From: Devosia oryzisoli
Lineage (GTDB): Bacteria; Pseudomonadota; Alphaproteobacteria; Rhizobiales; Devosiaceae
DNA length: 64,000 bases
NCBI RefSeq assembly: GCF_014837245.1
Contig: NZ_JACYFU010000002.1
Coordinates: forward strand, 434,001 to 498,000
Reading direction: 5' to 3'
Shown: positions 1-6,757 of the stretch, piece by piece
Numbering within the stretch: the stretch's first letter is position 1
Layout of the letters: each line of letters opens with the position of its first letter
Position numbers and translations under genes: made by a program
Notes under the pieces: model-generated
The model's database searches: none
Seen by the model: the letters and a program-made list of their open reading frames with translations, nothing else
Told to the model about the DNA's origin: nothing

Positions 1-327
1 TTCCACACCAGGCGCCTCGGTGAGTTCGACCTTGGTAGCGTCCGGCGCCAAGGTGTCCAGAGCGTCCGCGAGGAACAATTCGAGGCTCGAGCCGGTCCAG
101 AACACGATGTCTGCCGCTTCCAGGGCCGAGGCGTCGGACGGCCTCAGGGCATAGGTGTGCGGCGAGGCGGCACCTTTGACAATCAGGGTCGGCTCGGCCA
201 CCCCCTGCATGACGGCCGCGACCAGGGAGTGGATCGGCTTGATCGAGGCCACGACATTGGGCGCCGCCCAGGTGGCATTCGACAGGAGCAGGCTGGCGAG
301 AGTGGCGAGCGGGAGAAGACGGATCAT
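1..327 (-). CDS. znuA: Zinc ABC transporter substrate-binding protein ZnuA, N-terminal part (cut by window edge)
   Basis: Periplasmic zinc-binding component of a ZnuABC importer. Only the first 109 codons are present; the rest lies before base 1. The N-terminus is a signal peptide (MIRLL, then a hydrophobic run ending near ATWA). After it come the family's metal-ligand contexts KPIHSL and SPHTYAL, and a DIVFWTG segment typical of cluster A-I metal-binding lipocalin-like folds of this family. The ATG at 327 follows an AGAGG Shine-Dalgarno with a 7-base spacer. The gene diverges from znuC-znuB-zur across a region with two Zur-box-like palindromes, so it is probably repressed by Zur when zinc is plentiful. 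A manganese-specific paralogue is possible, but the adjacent zur favours zinc. Confidence 0.88.
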   Translation of the reverse strand, partial: MIRLLPLATLASLLLSNATWAAPNVVASIKPIHSLVAAVMQGVAEPTLIVKGAASPHTYALRPSDASALEAADIVFWTGSSLELFLADALDTLAPDATKVELTEAPGVE

Positions 328-365
328 GATCGGGCCTCTTCAGGATCGGTGCAGCAGGGCTGATA

Positions 366-380
366 TGTTATCTTATTACA
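366..380. promoter_or_regulatory. Candidate Zur box (znuA side)
   Basis: Near-palindrome TGTTAT-CTT-ATTACA, with one position off perfect symmetry. It sits 39 bases upstream of the znuA start and resembles the GTTAT...ATAAC operators known for alphaproteobacterial Zur proteins. Assignment is inferred from motif form and location. Confidence 0.6.
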
Positions 381-390
381 CTTGCCGCGG

Positions 391-405
391 CGTTATGCTA
401 TAACG
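391..405. promoter_or_regulatory. Candidate Zur box (znuCB-zur side)
   Basis: Perfect inverted repeat CGTTAT-GCT-ATAACG in the znuA/znuC intergenic space, 25 bases centre-to-centre from the other Zur-like palindrome. It matches the core of Zur operators (GTTAT and ATAAC half-sites). Since zur is the third gene of the rightward operon, this site would give autoregulation. Confidence 0.72.
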
Positions 406-432
406 TAATCAAACTCGTCAAGAGGACAGCAC

Positions 433-468
433 ATGATGGAACAGGTCCGATGCAGGACACCGGAATGA
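433..468 (+). CDS. Possible 11-residue leader ORF overlapping the znuC start
   Basis: A short ORF (MMEQVRCRTPE) starts 5 bases after an AGAGGAC Shine-Dalgarno and stops at TGA 466-468, overlapping the likely znuC ATG at 465 in an ATGA arrangement. This geometry would let ribosomes finishing the leader restart on znuC. The peptide has no recognised family and only one Cys and no His, so it is not an obvious zinc sensor. It may simply reflect a chance upstream ATG. Confidence 0.35.
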   Translation: MMEQVRCRTPE

Positions 469-1244
469 AGGACGCCCTGATCACGCTCGAGAACGCCGGC
501 GTGCGGCGCGGTGGCCGCGTGCTGGTGGAGGGCGTCGACCTGGCCATCCGGCGCGGCGAGATCGTGACCCTGATCGGTCCGAACGGCTCGGGAAAATCGA
601 CCACCGCAAAAATGGCCACGGGCGTCCTCAAGCCCACCAGCGGCCGCGTAACGCGACGGCCCGGTTTGACGATCGGCTATGTGCCGCAGAAGCTCGCCAT
701 CGACTGGACCCTGCCCCTGACGGTGGAGCGTCTGATGACGCTGACCGGCCGCTTTTCCGCCCGGGAGATCACGGAAGCGCTGGAGGCTGTTGGCGCCCTC
801 CGGCTGCGCAAGGCGGCGGTCCAGGAGCTTTCGGGGGGCGAGTTCCAGCGCGTCCTGTTCGCGCGCGCGATGATCAGGAAGCCCGATTTCCTGGTCCTCG
901 ACGAGCCGGTGCAGGGTGTCGATTTTTCGGGCGAGGCCGCCCTTTACCGGCTGATCCGGCAGATTCGCGACGCCACCAATGCCGGCATCCTGATGATCTC
1001 GCACGACCTGCACGTGGTGATGGCCGAGACCGACACCGTCATCTGCCTGAATGGCCATGTGTGTTGCCGCGGCACGCCAAGCGCGGTCAAGTCCAGCCCG
1101 GAATACCTGCACCTCTTCGGCGACCGGGCCGAATCGGCGCTGGCTCTCTACGAGCATCACCACGATCACGAACACCACGAGGACGGCTGCGTTGTCGGCG
1201 CCGAGCACACCCACAGCCACGCCGGGCACCACCATGCGCAATAG
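465..1244 (+). CDS. znuC: Zinc ABC transporter ATP-binding protein ZnuC
   Basis: Cytoplasmic ATPase that powers zinc import through ZnuB. Over 259 residues the ABC landmarks appear in order: Walker A GPNGSGKS (38-45), signature LSGGEFQR (122-129), Walker B FLVLDEP (142-148) and the H-switch ISHD (His180). The C-terminus (231-257) is a histidine-rich tail with HHHDHEHH and THSHAGHHH, a common zinc-binding extension in this family. ATG 465 was chosen because AGGA lies 7 bases upstream; ATG 450 is in frame and would add five residues. It is followed by znuB after 26 bases. Confidence 0.94.
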   Translation: MKDALITLENAGVRRGGRVLVEGVDLAIRRGEIVTLIGPNGSGKSTTAKMATGVLKPTSGRVTRRPGLTIGYVPQKLAIDWTLPLTVERLMTLTGRFSAREITEALEAVGALRLRKAAVQELSGGEFQRVLFARAMIRKPDFLVLDEPVQGVDFSGEAALYRLIRQIRDATNAGILMISHDLHVVMAETDTVICLNGHVCCRGTPSAVKSSPEYLHLFGDRAESALALYEHHHDHEHHEDGCVVGAEHTHSHAGHHHAQ

Positions 1245-1270
1245 AACCAGACAGTTGGAGCCTCTCGCTT

Positions 1271-2089
1271 ATGTTCGGTGACTTCTTCTCCCGCGCCATT
1301 ATTGCCGGTACGGGGCTTGCCGCCGTTACGGGTCCCCTGGGGTGTTTCGTGGTGTGGCGGCGCATGGCTTATTTTGGCGACACCATGGCCCATTCGGCGC
1401 TGTTGGGCGTCGCCATCTCGATCCTCTTGTCCATCAACATGACCCTGGGTGTGTTTCTGGTCGCCGCGCTGGTGGCCGGCGCGCTGCTGCTGCTGCAGCG
1501 GCAGGCAACCCTGTCCACCGATTCCCTTCTGGGCATATTGAGCCATTCCTCTCTGGCAGTGGGCCTGGTGCTGGTAGGGTTTCTGACCCAGGTGCGGATC
1601 GACCTCATGGGCTTTCTCTTCGGCGACATTCTTGCCGTCTCGGAACAGGACATCTTCATCATCTATGGCGGCGGCATCGCCATTATCGCGCTGTTGGCGA
1701 TCAATTGGCGGCCATTGCTGGCGGCCACGGTGAGCCCGGAATTGGCCGAGGCTGAGGGGCTGCGCCCGGAAGTGAGCCGCATCATCCTGATGCTGCTGAT
1801 GGCCAGCGTCATCGCCATCGCCATGAAGCTGGTGGGGGTCCTGCTGATCACCTCGCTGCTGATCATTCCCGCCGCCACGGCCCGGCGCCTGAGCGCCACG
1901 CCGGAGATGATGGCCGTGGTTGCCGGGTTCCTGGGCGCGGTGGCGGTAATCGCCGGGCTGTTCGGCTCTCTAACCTGGGACACCGCATCGGGTCCCTCGA
2001 TCGTCGTCGCGGCCCTTGCGATCTTCCTGGTATCGCTGGCGGTGCCCACGGCGCGGCTGTTTGGCAGGAGGCAGGACCATGGGGCATAG
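1271..2089 (+). CDS. znuB: Zinc ABC transporter permease ZnuB
   Basis: Inner-membrane permease of the zinc importer, ABC-3 family, 272 residues with about eight hydrophobic segments. MFGDFFSRAIIAGTG starts the protein, and GCFVVWRRMAYFGDTMAHSA is the conserved cytoplasmic region that contacts the ATPase. The C-terminal half has the typical LVGVLLITSLLIIPAATAR segment. The open frame extends further upstream, but ATG 1271 fits the family N-terminus. Its last 11 bases overlap the zur start, implying translational coupling. Confidence 0.93.
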   Translation: MFGDFFSRAIIAGTGLAAVTGPLGCFVVWRRMAYFGDTMAHSALLGVAISILLSINMTLGVFLVAALVAGALLLLQRQATLSTDSLLGILSHSSLAVGLVLVGFLTQVRIDLMGFLFGDILAVSEQDIFIIYGGGIAIIALLAINWRPLLAATVSPELAEAEGLRPEVSRIILMLLMASVIAIAMKLVGVLLITSLLIIPAATARRLSATPEMMAVVAGFLGAVAVIAGLFGSLTWDTASGPSIVVAALAIFLVSLAVPTARLFGRRQDHGA

Positions 2090-2489
2090 CCGCGACATTC
2101 CAGCGGACCTGACGCGCAATCAGGGGCTGGTGCTGGGGGCCCTCACCGGGTCGGGCGCGCCCCTATCGGCCTACGACATCCTCGACCAGCTCCGGAGCGA
2201 GGGGCTGCGGGCGCCCCTCCAGATCTACCGCGCGCTCGACAAGCTGGTGGAACGGGGCCTGGCGCATCGTCTCGAATCGCTCAATGCCTTCGTCGCCTGT
2301 ACCGACGCCCATTGCCACCGCAAGGGCCTCATCGCCTTCGCCATCTGCGAAAGCTGCGGCAAGGTGGACGAATTCGCCGACACGGTCATCGAGGAGCGCC
2401 TGGCGGCGTGGGCCGGCAGCACCGGCTTCACGGTCGGACGTACGACCATGGAAATCCGCGGCAGGTGCGCCGCATGTTTGGGCGCCTGA
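2079..2489 (+). CDS. zur: Fur-family zinc-responsive repressor Zur
   Basis: Zinc-sensing transcriptional repressor of 136 residues. The N-terminal half is a winged helix (LSAYDILDQLRSEG, then IYRALDKLVERGLAHRLE, the Fur recognition-helix region). The DAHCH motif (76-80) is a regulatory metal-site signature, and two CxxC pairs (Cys90/Cys93 and Cys130/Cys133) form the structural zinc site. The ATG lies inside the end of znuB, preceded by GGAGG. Position after znuCB and the palindromes upstream of the operon support Zur rather than Fur or PerR. Confidence 0.93.
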   Translation: MGHSRDIPADLTRNQGLVLGALTGSGAPLSAYDILDQLRSEGLRAPLQIYRALDKLVERGLAHRLESLNAFVACTDAHCHRKGLIAFAICESCGKVDEFADTVIEERLAAWAGSTGFTVGRTTMEIRGRCAACLGA

Positions 2490-2500
2490 GCGAGCGGACC

Positions 2501-2878
2501 TCAGGGATCCTCGGGGAACATCGGCAGGCCCGGCATGGCCGGCAACCACGGCTCGCGCCGCTTGCACCAGCCTTCCACCTGCGGCGCAATGCCACTGGGC
2601 GCGTCATCCAGGGTGCCGAGGTGGATTTCGACGCCGGCATCATTGAGGTTGAAGGTGTGGGAGCCGCATCTGGGACAAAAGCTGCGGCCGGCATAGGTCT
2701 CCACATGCCCCTCGTAGCTGAACTGGTCAGCCCGCCAGTCGGCATAGGCAAGAAAGGCGCTGCCGGTGATCTTGCGGCAATCCGCGCAATGGCAGAGGCC
2801 TGATTTGAACGGCTCCCCGCGCACCTCGTAGCGCACGGCACCGCAAAGGCAGCCACCGGTCCTGATCTCGTCAGCCAT
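2501..2878 (-). CDS. GFA/CENP-V domain zinc protein
   Basis: Small protein of 125 residues in the family named after glutathione-dependent formaldehyde-activating enzyme. The zinc-binding cysteines are visible: Cys10 and Cys12 (GGCLCGAVRY), Cys29, Cys31 and Cys34 (CHCADC), and Cys68 and Cys71 (CPRCG). The catalytic role is uncertain, because Gfa activity has been questioned and most members are uncharacterised. It converges on zur with an 11-base gap and is probably not part of the zinc regulon. Confidence 0.85.
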   Translation of the reverse strand: MADEIRTGGCLCGAVRYEVRGEPFKSGLCHCADCRKITGSAFLAYADWRADQFSYEGHVETYAGRSFCPRCGSHTFNLNDAGVEIHLGTLDDAPSGIAPQVEGWCKRREPWLPAMPGLPMFPEDP

Positions 2879-2949
2879 GGAATACGTCCCCCAATGTGGG
2901 TGGGAAACTCCACGGCATGGAAGAAGGTTCAGCAGCGCCGCTCAGGCTT

Positions 2950-3504
2950 TTAGGGGAACGTCAGGAACCGCACGGCGGCGGCGCCATAGCGCCGTTCATC
3001 ATCAAGCGTAAAACCCTCTGGCACAGTGATGTCGGCCTCGGCGGCCTCTTCCCAGACAACCGTGGCGCCGGGAGAAAGCCAGCCATGGCGCGCCACTTCC
3101 GCCAGCGCCTTCTCGCCCAGCCCCTGACGGTAGGGCGGGTCGAGGAAAACGAGGTCGAACTGGCCAAAGGTGCCCGGCGCGCCCAAGGCCGTCGCATCGC
3201 GACGCAGCAGCTTGCTGATGCCGGCGACCCCGAAAGCTTCGATATGGTCGCGGATCAGGCCTCGCGCCTCGGCACCGGTTTCAACGAACGTGACGTGGGC
3301 AGCGCCGCGCGACAAGGCCTCGAGCCCGAGCGCCCCGGTGCCGGCGAAAAGATCAAGCACCCGCTTGCCTTCGAGAACCGGTCCAAGCCGGGAGCCGAGA
3401 ATGTTGAAAATGGACTCGCGCGCCCGGTCCGAGGTCGGGCGGATATCGCCCTCCGAAGGCGACGTCAGCGCCTTGCCCCGAAATTTTCCCGCAACGATGC
3501 GCAT
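2950..3504 (-). CDS. rsmD: 16S rRNA (guanine966-N2)-methyltransferase RsmD
   Basis: Methylates G966 of 16S rRNA on the assembled small subunit. The 184-residue protein starts with the family's typical MRIVAGKFRG, has the SAM-binding motif DLFAGTGALG (51-60) and the catalytic DPPY (122-125) of N2/N6 methyltransferases. An in-frame TTG at 3513 would overlap the upstream rluB stop, but ATG 3504 matches the conserved N-terminus. It lies directly after the RluB-type gene, a frequent pairing in Rhizobiales. Confidence 0.94.
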   Translation of the reverse strand: MRIVAGKFRGKALTSPSEGDIRPTSDRARESIFNILGSRLGPVLEGKRVLDLFAGTGALGLEALSRGAAHVTFVETGAEARGLIRDHIEAFGVAGISKLLRRDATALGAPGTFGQFDLVFLDPPYRQGLGEKALAEVARHGWLSPGATVVWEEAAEADITVPEGFTLDDERRYGAAAVRFLTFP

Positions 3505-3509
3505 CTGGC

Positions 3510-5249
3510 TCAACGATCGTTGCGGGGTTTACGAGGCCCTGCCGGACGTCCGGAGGGAGGGCGGCCCCCGGTGGGCCGGCCACCTGTCGGGCGGGCACCA
3601 GTGGGCCGGCTGCCGGTGGGGCGGGCACCAGCAGGACGGCCAGCAGTTGGGCGGCCACCGGTCGGGCGAGCGCCAGTGGGGCGAGCACCCTGGGGACGCG
3701 GTCCGCCGGGCTTGGCGAAGGGCTTGCCGAACGACTTGCCACCCTCGGGCCGGGCGCCTCGCGGTGCATCGCCATCGCGCCTTGCAAAGGGCTTGCGCGT
3801 GTCGGCCGGCTTCCCGCCGCGCTTGGGACGCTCATCCGCACCGCGATCGGGCCGTGGGCCGCGCGCCGCCGCATCGCCGAAGCCACGCTTGGGCCGGTCG
3901 CCGAAATCGCGCTTGGGACGATCCTCGAAGCTGCGCTCCGGGCGCGCCCCGCGGGCGGGCTTGTCGCCGAAACTGCGCTTGGGGCGATCGGCAAACCCGC
4001 GCTCAGGACGCGCGCCGCGCGCCGGCTTGTCCCCAAAACTCCGCTCCGGGCGATCTCCAAATCCGCCACGGGCGGGCTTGCCACCATCGCGCCTCGGTGG
4101 CCGATCGCCAAAGCTCCCGCGGCTCTCCTGATGGTCCGTGCGCGCCCCGCGCGGGGGTGCGCCGCGTGCCGGCTCGGCGCCGCGTCCGCGCCCCTGGGGC
4201 TTTTCGGTGAAGACCTCGGGCGCGCGGCCATCTTCATCGAAATGGACGCGGCGGGCCCGCACGGGCAACCCATCCTCACGGTTCCTGCTGCCGCGGTCTG
4301 GCCTTGCATCACGCTGATCGAAGCGGTCACCGCCCCGCGGGCCCGGGCGATCGCCGCGCCCCTCGACGGGCGCTGGCCGACGGGCGAAGCCGGTGTCGCG
4401 ATCCCGGGGAGAACGGACCGGGCGACCATCGCGGGGCGGCGGCGTGTCGGGCATCTCGCTTTCGAAATCCGCCCCGGCCTGCTCGGAAAGCTTCTTGCCC
4501 AATTGGTCGCGCAACAGGCGCGACTTGACCATCTCGACGCCGCCCTCTGGCAGATCCCCGAGCTGGAAGGGACCGTAGGAAATGCGGATTAGCCGATTGA
4601 CCTCGAGCCCAAGAGCCCCGAGCACATTCTTGACCTCGCGGTTTTTGCCCTCGCGCAGCCCGAGCAGCAGCCAGACATTGCTGCCCTGCTCCCGCTCCAG
4701 GGTCGCCTGGATCGGTCCATATTTGACCCCCTCGACCTCGATGCCTTCCTTGAGCCGGTCAAGCTGGGCCTGGGAGACAGTGCCGTGGGCGCGCACGCGG
4801 TAGCGGCGCAGCCAGCCGGTCGCGGGAAGCTCCAAGACGCGCTTGAGCCCCCCATCATTGGTGAGGAGCAGAAGCCCCTCGGTATTGATGTCCAGCCGCC
4901 CGACCGTCAGGACACGCGGAAGACCCTTTTGCTCGAGCGCCTCAAAGATCGTGGGACGTCCCTCGGGGTCTTTTTCGGTCACCACCAGACCCGCCGGCTT
5001 GTGGTAGAGCCAGACGCGCGTGCCCTGGCGCGCAGCGAGGGGCAGGCCATCCACCTCGATCTTGTCGCGGCTGGTGACGTTGAAGGCCGGCGTCAACACC
5101 TTCTTGCCATTGACGGACACCCGCCCGTCGCTGATCCAGCCTTCGGCATCCCGACGGGAGCAGAGACCGGCGCGGGCAATGACCTTGGCGAGGCGGTCGG
5201 CGACTTCAGGCTGTTTTGGAGTGTCGCTCATGAGCGGACTTTCTGACAT
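3510..5249 (-). CDS. rluB: RluB/RsuA-type pseudouridine synthase with long Arg/Gly/Pro-rich C-terminal tail
   Basis: Converts uridine to pseudouridine in rRNA; the exact target (23S U2605 for RluB) is inferred. Residues 15-55 are an S4 RNA-binding domain (RLAKVIARAGLCSRRDAE). The catalytic region VGRLDINTEGLLLLTND contains Asp120. The enzyme core ends near residue 260. The remaining ~315 residues are low-complexity: first Arg/Asp/Gly-rich, then repeats of FGDKPARGARPER and RPKRxFGD, and finally about ten RPTGx pentapeptides ending in PRKPRNDR. Bacterial homologues often carry basic tails, but this one is longer than the enzyme. A second start at 5231 (MSDTPK) is possible. Confidence 0.9.
   Translation of the reverse strand: MSESPLMSDTPKQPEVADRLAKVIARAGLCSRRDAEGWISDGRVSVNGKKVLTPAFNVTSRDKIEVDGLPLAARQGTRVWLYHKPAGLVVTEKDPEGRPTIFEALEQKGLPRVLTVGRLDINTEGLLLLTNDGGLKRVLELPATGWLRRYRVRAHGTVSQAQLDRLKEGIEVEGVKYGPIQATLEREQGSNVWLLLGLREGKNREVKNVLGALGLEVNRLIRISYGPFQLGDLPEGGVEMVKSRLLRDQLGKKLSEQAGADFESEMPDTPPPRDGRPVRSPRDRDTGFARRPAPVEGRGDRPGPRGGDRFDQRDARPDRGSRNREDGLPVRARRVHFDEDGRAPEVFTEKPQGRGRGAEPARGAPPRGARTDHQESRGSFGDRPPRRDGGKPARGGFGDRPERSFGDKPARGARPERGFADRPKRSFGDKPARGARPERSFEDRPKRDFGDRPKRGFGDAAARGPRPDRGADERPKRGGKPADTRKPFARRDGDAPRGARPEGGKSFGKPFAKPGGPRPQGARPTGARPTGGRPTAGRPAGARPTGSRPTGARPTGGRPTGGRPPSGRPAGPRKPRNDR
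3537..3686 (-). repeat. RPTGx pentapeptide-coding tandem repeat in rluB
   Basis: About ten degenerate 15-base units coding for RPTGA, RPTGG, RPTAG, RPAGA, RPTGS, RPPSG and RPAGP. The units vary mostly at the fifth residue. This is the terminal part of the disordered RluB tail; copy number is likely to vary between strains by slippage or recombination. Confidence 0.8.
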
Positions 5250-5299
5250 GCGGGACCCGGTATGCCCGGCGGGATCGCAGGGCGGGCGGCGCGGAGAAC

Positions 5300-5327
5300 A
5301 AGAAGGCGGCCGAAAGGCCGCCTTCTT
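5300..5327 (-). terminator. Hairpin between the lipoprotein gene and rluB (possible terminator)
   Basis: A perfect 12-bp stem, AAGAAGGCGGCC with GGCCGCCTTCTT, closes on a four-base loop (GAAA on the plus strand). It lies 24 bases after the lipoprotein stop and 51 bases before the rluB start. On the minus strand the U-tract is weak (CTTCTTGTTCTC), so termination may be partial. Confidence 0.55.
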
Positions 5328-5351
5328 CGGCAGAGAAAACTGTGGCGTCGT

Positions 5352-6035
5352 CTAGAGCTTGACGTCGGTATCAGACAGTCGAGCATTAGGGTTATTCACC
5401 AGAGCGCCCGAAGTTGGACCAGGGTTGCGCAGGGCACGACGGATTTCGTCGGGGCAGCGGGCATCGTTGAGCGGCACGATGTCGCCATTTGCCGCCCGGC
5501 AGACGAGGTTGGCGTCGCCCACGCGAGTGAAATACTCGTCCGGCGGCAGATACAGCGGCCGGTTGCCCGATGTGCTGACGTTCATGCCGGCCGCCGTCAT
5601 GCGTGCGGTCAGGGCCCTGGCCTCGCTCTCGGTCAATGGCCGGCCAGCCATGGAGCGCAGATCGACTACGCGCGCGTTGCGCAGGCGCTGGATGTCGGCT
5701 TCGCTCAGCCGCGACGTATCCACACGTACCTGGTCGCTGTTGGCGGGCAACTGCGTCGCCGCGACCTGCGTGCTGGGAGCCGGCAGGTTGTTGGCGTCGC
5801 GCGGCAGCACGAGGGGCGCACGCGCCTGCGTCAGATCTTCCTTGGGAGCATCGCCGGGAATGAGACCGACGCCGCGCGCGGTGGTGTTCATCACCTCGCG
5901 CTCGAACGTCCCGAAATCGGTCATGGCGTTGGTGCCTTCGACTGTCGTGCAAGCCGAAAGCGAGAGCGCGGCCAGAAGACCGAATGCGGCCAGAGCCAGT
6001 TTCGACACTGCGGCGCGCTGTGCAATCAAACCCAT
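5352..6035 (-). CDS. Putative lipoprotein, function unknown
   Basis: A 227-residue predicted lipoprotein. Starting at MGLIAQ, the N-terminus has a basic/hydrophobic signal ending in the lipobox LSAC, so it should be processed by LspA, whose gene lies directly upstream. The mature part is rich in Asn, Asp and Arg, with a segment LSEADIQRLRNARVVDLRS and two later cysteines (VCRAANG and ARCPDE) that might form a disulfide. No domain is recognised. ATG 6035 was preferred to an in-frame start at 6080 because it places the signal peptide at the N-terminus. Confidence 0.75.
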   Translation of the reverse strand: MGLIAQRAAVSKLALAAFGLLAALSLSACTTVEGTNAMTDFGTFEREVMNTTARGVGLIPGDAPKEDLTQARAPLVLPRDANNLPAPSTQVAATQLPANSDQVRVDTSRLSEADIQRLRNARVVDLRSMAGRPLTESEARALTARMTAAGMNVSTSGNRPLYLPPDEYFTRVGDANLVCRAANGDIVPLNDARCPDEIRRALRNPGPTSGALVNNPNARLSDTDVKL

Positions 6036-6125
6036 GGAGATGAACCATCCTTGACGATTTCGGCCGCGCTTATAGCGCATTGTGCGCCCTAAGACCAGAT
6101 TCTGGCAGCAACGTGTTGTCCGCCA

Positions 6126-6695
6126 TCAGGCCGCTGTTTTTGTTGCCGGGGCCCGGCCGAGACCGAGGATATCGAGCAGCAGCAGGATAACCCCGAACGT
6201 GATTGCCACATCGGCGATATTGAAGATGTAGAACGACCAGGCGCCCCAGTGGAAGTGGAAGAAATCGGCGACGGCGCCATAGATCAGGCGATCAAGGGCG
6301 TTCGACAGCGCCCCGCCTATGCAGAGCGCCAGTCCCAGCCGGGCCAGCAGCGTCGAGCTTTTCACCCACCACCACCCCAGGGCGAGCACGGCCACCAGCA
6401 TGACAACGCCCAGCGACCACACCGGCAGGCCGTCGAGCAGGCCGTAGGAGATGCCGGTGTTCCAGACGAGCACGTAGTCGAAGAACGGCGTGACGGACAC
6501 GACCTCCCCACCACGCCAGCCCGTCATGGAAATCGGATTGTAGAAGCTGGGATAGCTCGTGCAGAGCGCTTGCCCTACGGCAAAGCACTCGGCCGCGATA
6601 TGGAAGCCCTTCTGGGCGCGGTCGATCCCGAAGGCGAGGACGGCGCCCATCAGGGAGGCCAGAACGGTTGGATTGCGGAGCGACTGGGATTGCAC
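6126..6695 (-). CDS. lspA: Lipoprotein signal peptidase LspA
   Basis: Inner-membrane aspartyl protease that removes signal peptides of diacylglyceryl-modified prolipoproteins. With the GTG start at 6695 (AGGAA six bases upstream) it has 189 residues. The conserved motifs are NTGISYG (79-85), GGALSNALDR with catalytic Asp135, and FNIADVAI with catalytic Asp162. The loop after the first membrane helix (about 35-70, with CFAVGQALCTSYPSFYNP) is longer than in the 164-residue E. coli enzyme. The gene follows ileS, the usual ribF-ileS-lspA order. Confidence 0.93.
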   Translation of the reverse strand: MQSQSLRNPTVLASLMGAVLAFGIDRAQKGFHIAAECFAVGQALCTSYPSFYNPISMTGWRGGEVVSVTPFFDYVLVWNTGISYGLLDGLPVWSLGVVMLVAVLALGWWWVKSSTLLARLGLALCIGGALSNALDRLIYGAVADFFHFHWGAWSFYIFNIADVAITFGVILLLLDILGLGRAPATKTAA

Positions 6696-6712
6696 GAAAA
6701 GTTCCTGTGTGA

Positions 6713-6738
6713 CCCTCCCCTCACCAGATGAGGGAAGG
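6713..6738. repeat. Imperfect palindrome in ileS-lspA spacer
   Basis: CCCTCCCCTCA and TGAGGGAAGG pair with one mismatch around a CCAGA loop. It lies just upstream of the lspA Shine-Dalgarno. A similar half-site (CCTCCCCCTCACCAGAT) occurs before groEL near 18706. It may be a remnant of the GC-rich palindromic repeat family seen at 8301 and 24862, or a hairpin between the two genes. Confidence 0.4.
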
Positions 6739-6757
6739 ATGCGGGCCAAACTGCCCT

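Noticed and set aside
2896..4131. A 411-codon plus-strand frame with Pro/Gly/Arg repeats
   Set aside because: It mirrors the minus-strand rluB tail repeats and antisense rsmD; low complexity explains the open frame.
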